From Tannerella sp. (lineage in GTDB: Bacteria; Bacteroidota; Bacteroidia; Bacteroidales; Tannerellaceae), in NCBI GenBank assembly GCA_031289515.1, contig JAITPH010000239.1, forward strand, positions 1-5,801: a stretch of DNA of 5,801 nucleotides, read 5' to 3'. Below, one piece after another: positions 1 through 5,448 of the stretch. The notes beneath the pieces were generated by a model, which saw nothing but the letters and a program-made list of their open reading frames with translations, was not told where the DNA came from and did no database searches. Position 1 is the first letter of the stretch. Each line of letters opens with the position of its first letter. The position numbers and the translations under genes are program-made.

Positions 1-1
1 A

Positions 2-2086
2 GATGCTGTCGCAGGTACTGATTTTATGCCACTACAGGTGGATTATAAAGAGAAATTTTCGGCTTTCGGGCGATTTCCCGGAGGCTTCACACGCAGAGAG
101 GGCAAGGCGTCCGATTATGAGGTGCTGACTTCGCGGTTGGTAGATCGCGTACTGCGTCCGTTGTTTCCGGACGATTTTCATGCCGAAGTATTTGTAAGTA
201 TCATACTTTACTCTGCTGACGGCGAGGATGTTCCGGATGCGCTGGCAGGGCTTGCGGCATCGTCGGCGCTTGCGGTATCCGATATTCCGTTCAACGGCCC
301 GATTTCGGAGGTACGTGTAGCCCGCGTGGGCGGCAAGTTTATTGTAAATCCCACGTTCTCGCAGCTGGAATCCGCCGATATAGACATTATGGTAGGAGCT
401 ACGTCCGACAACATTATGATGGTCGAGGGCGAGATGAGCGAAGCGCAGGAATCGGATATGCTCGAAGCAATCAAGGTGGCGCACGAAGCAATCAAGGAGC
501 ATTGCAAGGTACAAATCGAGCTGACGGAAGCATGCGGCAAGACCGTAAAACGCGCATACTGTCACGAAGAAAACGACGAAGAATTGCGCGCGGCAGTACG
601 CGAAGCATGTTACGACAAGGCATATTCGGTATCGATATCCGGAACGGAAAAGCATGAGCGGTCGGAAGCGTTTGCGGCTATAGTAGAAGAATTTAAGGCA
701 AAATACACGGAAGAAGAGCTTGCAACAAAAGGCGCTCTTATCGGCCGTTATTATCACGACGTCGAGAAAGAAGCCATGCGTCGCGCCATACTTGACGAGG
801 GCAAGCGCCTCGACGGACGCAAGACGACGGATATACGTCCGATTTGGATAGATGCAGGCTGTTTGCCGGGTCCGCACGGAGCGGCGATATTCACACGCGG
901 CGAGACGCAGTCGCTCACAACCGTAACGCTCGGCACAAAGAGCGATGAAAAGATAGTAGACGACGTGCTTGTATATGGCAAAGAGCGTTTCCTGCTGCAT
1001 TATAATTTTCCGCCGTTCTCGACAGGCGAAGCAAGACCTCAGCGTGCAACCGGTCGCCGCGAGATAGGGCATGGAAATCTTGCCCACCGCGCTCTGAAGC
1101 GGGTGTTACCCAAAGATTATCCTTACGTAGTGCGGGTTATATCCGACATACTCGAATCAAACGGCTCGTCGTCGATGGCTACCGTTTGCGCCGGAACGCT
1201 GGCGCTGATGGATGCCGGAGTGCCGATTCGCAAGCCTGTATCCGGTATTGCAATGGGACTTATTTCCGAAAACAAGGGAACAAACTACGCGATACTTTCC
1301 GACATACTTGGCGATGAAGACCATCTCGGAGATATGGACTTCAAGGTAACAGGGACAAAAGACGGCATCACGGCAACGCAAATGGATATCAAGGTAGACG
1401 GATTGTCTTACGAGATACTCGAAAAGGCGTTGGCTCAGGCAAAGGAAGGACGCATGCACATACTCGGCAAGATTACCGAAGCATTGCCCGAACCGCGCGC
1501 CGACCTCAAACCGCACGCTCCGCGTATCGAAACTATTATTATAGGCAAAGAATTTATCGGAGCCGTCATAGGACCCGGTGGAAAAATAATTCAGGGGATA
1601 CAGGAGAAGACAGGAACGACTATTTCGATAGAAGAAGTTGATAACAAGGGAATTGTAGAGATAGCAAGCTCGAATAAGGAAAGCATAGACGCAGCCTTGA
1701 AAGCTATAAAAGCGATAGTAGCCATACCGGAAGTAGGAGAGATTTACGAAGGTAAAATCTCGTCTGTAATGCCTTATGGCGCGTTTGTAGAATTTATGTC
1801 GGGCAAAGACGGTTTGCTTCATATTTCGGAAATCGACTGGAAGCGACTTGAAACTGTAGAAGAAGCCGGACTGCATGAAGGCGATACATTGACCGTCAAA
1901 CTTGTGGAGATAGATCCCAAGACCGGGAAATTCAAATTGTCGCGTAAGGCGTTGTTCCCCAAACCGGAAGGCTATGTTGAAACAGAGCGTCCGCAACGTC
2001 CGCCCCGACAGGGCGGCAATAGTGGAGGCGGAAACCGTTCACAGTCCGGTCGCGACAACGATTCGCGTCGCGGAGGCAGATATTAA
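2..2086 (+). CDS. pnp: Polynucleotide phosphorylase (PNPase), 5'-truncated by window edge
   Basis: This enzyme degrades RNA 3' to 5' using phosphate, releasing nucleoside diphosphates. It works in the cytoplasm in mRNA turnover. The open frame runs in from the left edge (first full codon at position 2), and comparison with remembered E. coli PNPase suggests about 50 N-terminal residues are missing. The ATG at 26 is an internal Met, not the start. Numbering from that Met: the first RNase PH-like core carries FTRREGK (21-27), an all-helical linker spans about 150-245, and the catalytic second core spans about 258-480. That core has GRREIGHGNLAHRAL (343-357), GSSSMATVCAG (380-390) and the active-site stretch 430-440. 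D432, D438 and K440 match E. coli D486, D492 and K494. A KH domain has its GPGG loop at 516-519, an S1 domain covers about 571-643, and a basic Gly/Arg-rich tail ends the protein. All catalytic and RNA-binding parts in view are intact. ettA follows after 32 nt. Confidence 0.97.
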   Translation, partial: DAVAGTDFMPLQVDYKEKFSAFGRFPGGFTRREGKASDYEVLTSRLVDRVLRPLFPDDFHAEVFVSIILYSADGEDVPDALAGLAASSALAVSDIPFNGPISEVRVARVGGKFIVNPTFSQLESADIDIMVGATSDNIMMVEGEMSEAQESDMLEAIKVAHEAIKEHCKVQIELTEACGKTVKRAYCHEENDEELRAAVREACYDKAYSVSISGTEKHERSEAFAAIVEEFKAKYTEEELATKGALIGRYYHDVEKEAMRRAILDEGKRLDGRKTTDIRPIWIDAGCLPGPHGAAIFTRGETQSLTTVTLGTKSDEKIVDDVLVYGKERFLLHYNFPPFSTGEARPQRATGRREIGHGNLAHRALKRVLPKDYPYVVRVISDILESNGSSSMATVCAGTLALMDAGVPIRKPVSGIAMGLISENKGTNYAILSDILGDEDHLGDMDFKVTGTKDGITATQMDIKVDGLSYEILEKALAQAKEGRMHILGKITEALPEPRADLKPHAPRIETIIIGKEFIGAVIGPGGKIIQGIQEKTGTTISIEEVDNKGIVEIASSNKESIDAALKAIKAIVAIPEVGEIYEGKISSVMPYGAFVEFMSGKDGLLHISEIDWKRLETVEEAGLHEGDTLTVKLVEIDPKTGKFKLSRKALFPKPEGYVETERPQRPPRQGGNSGGGNRSQSGRDNDSRRGGRY

Positions 2087-2105
2087 GGCAGCAAAAAAAT
2101 CTAAC

Positions 2106-2111
2106 GGAGAG
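2106..2111 (+). promoter_or_regulatory. Possible Shine-Dalgarno site for ettA
   Basis: GGAGAG lies 7 nt before the ettA ATG in the 32-nt gap after pnp. It is a reasonable purine-rich ribosome-binding site, of the kind often weak or absent in Bacteroidota. No TAnnTTTG promoter box is visible in this gap, which fits transcription of ettA from upstream through pnp, although a promoter inside pnp cannot be excluded. Confidence 0.4.
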
Positions 2112-2118
2112 TAGAAAC

Positions 2119-3807
2119 ATGGCAGACGATAAAAAGATTATTTTCTCGATGGTGGGGGTGAGCAAGATTTATCCCCCTCAGAAACAAGTATTAAAAAACA
2201 TTTACTTGTCGTTCTTTTATGGCGCAAAGATAGGAATAATCGGGTTGAACGGTTCCGGAAAATCTACTCTCCTGAAGATTATTGCAGGTATTGAAAAAGA
2301 TTTTCTGGGAGACGTTGTTTTTTCGCCCGGTTATACCGTCGGATACCTCGAACAAGACCCTCAACTCGCAGCAGGCAAGACGGTTAAGGAGATAGTACAG
2401 GAAGGTGTACAGGGCACAATCGACCTTTTGAAAGAATTTGAAGAGGTAAATGAACGATTCGGCGACCCTGAAATCCTTGAAAATCCGGATAAGATGGATG
2501 CGTTGATGAATCGGCAGGCGGAGTTGCAGGATAAGATTGACGCAGCCGACGCGTGGAATCTCGACAGCAAGCTGGAATATGCAATGGACGCGCTGCGTTG
2601 TCCGCCGGAAGATCAGGTTGTAGAGACGCTTTCCGGAGGCGAGCGCCGTCGTGTCGCTTTATGCCGGTTGTTGTTGCAACAGCCCGACGTTTTGCTGCTC
2701 GACGAGCCTACCAACCATCTTGACGCAGAATCTATCGACTGGCTTGAGCAACATTTACAGCAGTACGCGGGTACAGTGATATGTATAACGCACGACCGTT
2801 ATTTCCTCGACCATGTAGCCGGATGGATTCTTGAGCTTGACCGGGGCGAAGGCATACCGTGGAAAGGCAACTATTCATCGTGGCTTGAACAGAAGACGCA
2901 ACGGATGGCGCAGGAAGAAAAGCAGGCGAGCAAGCGCCGCAAGACGCTTGAGCGCGAGCTTGAATGGATACGTATGGCGCCGAAAGCGCGTCATGCCAAA
3001 GGGAAAGCGCGCCTAAATTCGTATGAATCGCTTCTCAACGAAGACCAGAAAGAGCGCGAGGCAAAGCTGGAAATATTCATACCGAACGGCCCGCGACTTG
3101 GAAACAAAGTCATAGAAGCGCATCAGGTAGCCAAGGCTTTTGCGGATAAATTGCTTTTCGACGAATTGAACTTCATGTTGCCGCCAAACGGCATAGTCGG
3201 AGTAATCGGTCCAAATGGAGCCGGTAAAACGACGCTTTTCAAGATGATAATGGGAATGGAGTCGATTGACAGAGGCGTTTTCGAGGTCGGCGAGACGGTA
3301 AAGTTAGGTTACGCCGACCAGACGCACCGCGATATAGACCCCGAAAAGACCGTATATCAGGTCGTTTCGGGAGGGAGCGATTTTATTCGCGTCGGAGGCA
3401 AGGAAATAAATTCGCGAGCATACCTTTCGAGGTTTAACTTTGCGGGCGCCGATCAGGAGAAACTTTGCAAAGCGCTTTCGGGAGGCGAGCGTAACCGCTT
3501 GCATCTTGCAATAACGCTGAAGGCAGAGGCAAATGTCCTGCTTTTGGACGAGCCTACAAACGACATAGACGTAAATACGCTTCGCGCTCTGGAAGAAGGC
3601 TTGGAAGGCTTCGCCGGTTGCGCCGTCGTTATTTCGCACGACCGCTGGTTTCTTGATCGTATATGCACTCACATACTCTCGTTTGAGGGCAATTCCGAAG
3701 TGGTTTTTTACGAAGGAACATATTCGGAATACGAAGAATACAAGAAGAAACAAGGCGGATATACCGAAACCAGAAGAGTTCGGTACAGGAAACTTGTTGT
3801 CAATTGA
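2119..3807 (+). CDS. ettA: Energy-dependent translational throttle protein EttA (ABC-F ATPase)
   Basis: EttA is a soluble ABC-F protein with two ATPase domains and no membrane segments. In E. coli it binds the ribosomal E site and gates entry into elongation according to the ATP/ADP ratio. The 562 residues match the length of E. coli EttA (about 555) and align with it from end to end. Domain 1 has Walker A GLNGSGKST (42-50), an arm insertion at about 95-140, signature LSGGERRRVAL (171-181), Walker B VLLLDEPTNHLD (191-202, catalytic E196) and the H-loop THDR (224-227). The charged linker at about 243-325 includes the EttA-typical GWILELDRGEGIPWKGNYSSWLEQK. Domain 2 has Walker A GPNGAGKTT (364-372), signature LSGGERNRLHL (453-463), Walker B with E478 and SHDR (506-509). 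All ATPase residues are present. The C-terminus RVRYRKL is family-typical, but the last residues VVN and the stop lie in a repeat element. Start: ATG preceded by GGAGAG. Confidence 0.96.
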   Translation: MADDKKIIFSMVGVSKIYPPQKQVLKNIYLSFFYGAKIGIIGLNGSGKSTLLKIIAGIEKDFLGDVVFSPGYTVGYLEQDPQLAAGKTVKEIVQEGVQGTIDLLKEFEEVNERFGDPEILENPDKMDALMNRQAELQDKIDAADAWNLDSKLEYAMDALRCPPEDQVVETLSGGERRRVALCRLLLQQPDVLLLDEPTNHLDAESIDWLEQHLQQYAGTVICITHDRYFLDHVAGWILELDRGEGIPWKGNYSSWLEQKTQRMAQEEKQASKRRKTLERELEWIRMAPKARHAKGKARLNSYESLLNEDQKEREAKLEIFIPNGPRLGNKVIEAHQVAKAFADKLLFDELNFMLPPNGIVGVIGPNGAGKTTLFKMIMGMESIDRGVFEVGETVKLGYADQTHRDIDPEKTVYQVVSGGSDFIRVGGKEINSRAYLSRFNFAGADQEKLCKALSGGERNRLHLAITLKAEANVLLLDEPTNDIDVNTLRALEEGLEGFAGCAVVISHDRWFLDRICTHILSFEGNSEVVFYEGTYSEYEEYKKKQGGYTETRRVRYRKLVVN

Positions 3808-3842
3808 CAATGGAGAATTGAGAATTACAAATTTAAAAATTA
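3797..3842 (+). repeat. AT-rich degenerate heptad repeat with a 14-bp palindrome at the ettA 3' end
   Basis: From 3801 to 3842 the sequence divides into six consecutive 7-mers of the form xAATTxA. They start at 3801 (CAATTGA), 3808, 3815 (GAATTGA), 3822, 3829 and 3836, each differing from the next at a few positions. The left end is a perfect 14-bp palindrome, TTGTCAATTGACAA (3797-3810). The element overlaps the last codons and stop of ettA and ends 9 nt before the DUF1080 start codon. It contrasts with the more balanced composition of the genes on either side. Similar AATTGA-type strings are remembered from intergenic repeats in several bacterial genomes. Membership of a dispersed family cannot be tested within one window. 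No T-tract follows the palindrome, so it is not a standard terminator. Confidence 0.55.
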
Positions 3843-3851
3843 ATAGCAATT

Positions 3852-4481
3852 ATGAGAAGAATTATTTTATTGATTATTACGGTATTATCGTTTACCGTGG
3901 CGAGTTATTCGCAGACTGTGGATTTGTTCAACGGCAAAGACTTGTCGAATTGGAACTTTGTAGTAGCCGATGATAAAGCGGCTGCTAAAGACGTGTATTC
4001 GGTGCAGGACGGAGTAATCCTAATCAAGGGAACTCCTCTCGGTTACATGTATACAAAAGAGAAGTACTCGAATTTCGTATTGGAGCTTGAATGGAGTTGG
4101 GTAGGCGGTCCGTCGAACAGCGGAATTTTCCTGCTGATAGAAGAAGCTTCGAATCCGTTTCCGAAAGGTATCGAATGTCAGTTGCACGCAGGCAGTGCGG
4201 GCGATTTGTTGTGTCTGAGCGGGGCGGATCTTGAAGAATACGTGCAGGAGGCAGGTCAGGAGAGACCGGCGTTTCCGTCCGTCAAGAAACGCGAGCCGTC
4301 GAACGAGAAACCTGTCGGCGAATGGAATAAGGCGAAGGTAGAAATTCGCGACGGCAAGATAACCGTTCATATAAACGGAACGCTTCAAAATGTGGGCACA
4401 AACAAGACTAAGACAGGGCATATCGGTCTTCAGAGCGAGGGCGGCCCGATAAAATTTCGCAATGTAAAAATCACTAAATGA
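3852..4481 (+). CDS. Exported DUF1080 / 3-keto-disaccharide hydrolase-family protein
   Basis: This is a 209-residue protein with a clear Sec signal peptide: MRR, a hydrophobic core at about 4-17, and likely cleavage after SYS before Q21. There is no lipobox Cys, so it is probably soluble in the periplasm. The mature part is a single DUF1080 domain (PF06439, concanavalin-like beta sandwich). It shows LFNGKDLSNW (25-34), NSGIFL (89-94), IECQ (107-110), GEWNKAKVEIRDGKITVHINGTLQN (156-180) and TGHIGLQSEGGPIKFRNV (188-205). Some family members hydrolyse 3-keto-glycosides; no catalytic residue can be assigned here, so enzyme activity is inference. The stretch 115-155 resembles a Bacteroidota subfamily remembered as stand-alone exported proteins. 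The start ATG at 3852 is preceded by an A/T-rich leader without a Shine-Dalgarno, and it begins the signal peptide correctly. The gene sits 44 nt after ettA, separated by the heptad repeat, and ends 84 nt before rpmH. Confidence 0.88.
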   Translation: MRRIILLIITVLSFTVASYSQTVDLFNGKDLSNWNFVVADDKAAAKDVYSVQDGVILIKGTPLGYMYTKEKYSNFVLELEWSWVGGPSNSGIFLLIEEASNPFPKGIECQLHAGSAGDLLCLSGADLEEYVQEAGQERPAFPSVKKREPSNEKPVGEWNKAKVEIRDGKITVHINGTLQNVGTNKTKTGHIGLQSEGGPIKFRNVKITK

Positions 4482-4490
4482 AAAAAATAT

Positions 4491-4521
4491 TTTGTTGTTC
4501 CAAAAAAAAGCTATACATTTG
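4491..4521 (+). promoter_or_regulatory. Bacteroidota-type promoter for rpmH
   Basis: The -7 box TACATTTG (4514-4521) matches the Bacteroidota primary-sigma consensus TAnnTTTG exactly. A TTTG at 4491-4494 lies 19 nt upstream, within the spacing expected for the -33 element. A run of A residues (4502-4509) fills part of the spacer. Transcription would start around 4528-4530, giving rpmH an A-rich leader of roughly 37 nt. The promoter begins 9 nt after the stop codon of the DUF1080 gene, so rpmH can be expressed independently of its upstream neighbour. Confidence 0.8.
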
Positions 4522-4565
4522 CAGCCCGATTTGAAACAGAGTAACAATAAAATAAAAGTAAAAAA

Positions 4566-4718
4566 ATGAAGAGGACATTTCAGCCTTCTAATCGCAAAAG
4601 AAGGAACAAACACGGATTTCGCGAGCGTATGGCGTCAGCCAACGGTCGCAGGGTACTTGCAGCTCGTCGCGCCAAAGGTCGCGCCAAACTGTCTGTTTCA
4701 GACGAATATACGAGCTGA
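4566..4718 (+). CDS. rpmH: 50S ribosomal protein L34 (bL34)
   Basis: L34 is a small, very basic protein of the large ribosomal subunit that binds 23S rRNA. The 50-residue product begins MKRTFQPSNRKRRNKHGFRE, the near-invariant L34 start. It continues with RMASANGRRVLAARRAKGRAKLSV, which contains the family core (R/K-rich, MxxxxGRxVLxxRRxKGRxxL). It ends SDEYTS, slightly shorter than the Bacteroidales versions remembered with a few more residues after DEY. The start ATG follows an A-rich leader (AATAAAATAAAAGTAAAAAA) with no Shine-Dalgarno, typical of Bacteroidota. It has its own consensus promoter upstream and a terminator-like hairpin downstream. In many other phyla rpmH sits beside rnpA and dnaA; here it lies next to a PASTA protein and rluD. 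Confidence 0.97.
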   Translation: MKRTFQPSNRKRRNKHGFRERMASANGRRVLAARRAKGRAKLSVSDEYTS

Positions 4719-4748
4719 TAGGGCGCATTGAGCGCAGGAGCATAATGT

Positions 4749-4786
4749 TAAAAGCAAAGGTTTTTTTACAGAGACTTTTGCTTTTA
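4749..4786 (+). terminator. Terminator-like hairpin after rpmH
   Basis: Two arms, 4749-4760 and 4775-4786, can pair over 12 bp, including one G-T wobble, around a 14-nt loop. The 3' arm contains TTTT runs but is followed by ATCGG, not a clean T-tract, and the stem is A/T-rich. It is therefore probably a weak or leaky terminator lying 30 nt after the rpmH stop. Read-through into the PASTA gene is plausible, since no strong promoter is seen between 4787 and 4827. Confidence 0.45.
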
Positions 4787-4827
4787 TCGGTTTGTAAAAA
4801 AGATATATCTAAAAAGATATGATATAG

Positions 4828-5448
4828 ATGAAATCGATATTGGATAAGATATTCAAATTGCCTGTATACATCCACATTCTGGTTGTATTGGCTTTGTTTT
4901 GTATTATTATCTATACCGTACTTAAATGCGTGGACTCGTATACAAATCATAATCAAGCCGTTACCGTTCCCGACGTAAAAGGGCTTCAGATCGAAGACGC
5001 GGTAGTATTCTTCGAGAAGAACATGTTGCGATACGTTGTCATAGATTCGATATATTCGAAGCAGGTGACGCCGGGCGCTATTGTAGAACTGACGCCGGAA
5101 GCGAACTCAAAGGTCAAGAAAAACCGTATCGTATACGTAACAGTCAATGCCAAGACGGAGGAGACGGCAGCCATACCGGAGATTCAGGATATATCGATGC
5201 GTCAGGCAAAGGCTTTGCTGAATGCCTGCGGTTTTCCGAATGTGGAGTACAAGTATGTTGAAGGCGAGTACCGCGACCTCACGATAGGAGTAGAATACGG
5301 CGGTCAGATGATTGAGACAGGGACGCGCGTTCCCTTGAATGCGAAACTTACGCTTGTGATAGGCGACGGTAACGTGTTGGAGCAGGACGCCGATTCCATT
5401 AGCGACGGAAAAACAAGAATAATAGGCGGCGATGAAAGTTGGTTTTGA
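4828..5448 (+). CDS. Membrane-anchored protein with two PASTA domains
   Basis: This 206-residue protein has a short basic N-terminus (MKSILDKIFK), one transmembrane segment at about 13-33, and a C-terminal part expected outside the cytoplasmic membrane. PASTA domain 1 covers about 47-108, beginning VPDVKGLQIEDA and ending KKNRIVYVTVNA. PASTA domain 2 covers about 116-180, from IPEIQDISMRQAKALL to NAKLTLVIGDG. A tail of about 25 residues rich in Asp, Glu and Ser ends in DESWF. PASTA domains bind peptidoglycan or beta-lactam-like ligands in penicillin-binding proteins and Ser/Thr kinases. Here no kinase or transpeptidase domain is attached, so a role in envelope sensing or wall binding is inference. 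The start ATG at 4828 precedes a sensible membrane anchor; there is no strong Shine-Dalgarno. The stop TGA directly abuts the rluD ATG. From memory, PASTA-rluD pairs, often followed by ddl, recur in Bacteroidales, but the next gene is outside the window. Confidence 0.9.
   Translation: MKSILDKIFKLPVYIHILVVLALFCIIIYTVLKCVDSYTNHNQAVTVPDVKGLQIEDAVVFFEKNMLRYVVIDSIYSKQVTPGAIVELTPEANSKVKKNRIVYVTVNAKTEETAAIPEIQDISMRQAKALLNACGFPNVEYKYVEGEYRDLTIGVEYGGQMIETGTRVPLNAKLTLVIGDGNVLEQDADSISDGKTRIIGGDESWF

Noticed and set aside
32..1087. Long minus-strand open frame (351 codons) opposite pnp
   Set aside because: It lies wholly antisense to an intact, strongly recognisable pnp. Its translation is Cys/Arg/Tyr-rich without domain sense, as expected from a codon-bias shadow.
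1157..1996. Minus-strand open frame (279 codons) opposite the pnp 3' half
   Set aside because: It is antisense to the second catalytic core and the KH and S1 domains. The aromatic/Arg-rich translation matches no family I recognise.
3804..3832. E. coli-like promoter from TTGACA in the palindrome upstream of the DUF1080 gene
   Set aside because: There is no good -10 at 16-18 nt, and Bacteroidota primary sigma uses TTTG/TAnnTTTG, for which no clean match exists here.
3653..3973. Plus-strand 106-codon frame bridging ettA and the DUF1080 gene
   Set aside because: It overlaps both real genes in another frame and crosses the repeat element. The product shows no domain and no start signal.
4478..4534. 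18-codon ORF starting in an ATGA overlap with the DUF1080 stop
   Set aside because: The overlap looks like translational coupling, but the frame covers the consensus rpmH promoter and stops after 18 Lys/Cys-rich codons, so it is most likely chance.
4723..4735. Short GCGC-ATTGA-GCGC hairpin just after rpmH
   Set aside because: A 4-bp stem with no T-tract is common by chance and adds little to the larger hairpin downstream.
4787..4794. Candidate -7 box TCGGTTTG for the PASTA gene
   Set aside because: It lacks the A of TAnnTTTG and has only a T-run as upstream element, which is too weak to call a promoter.
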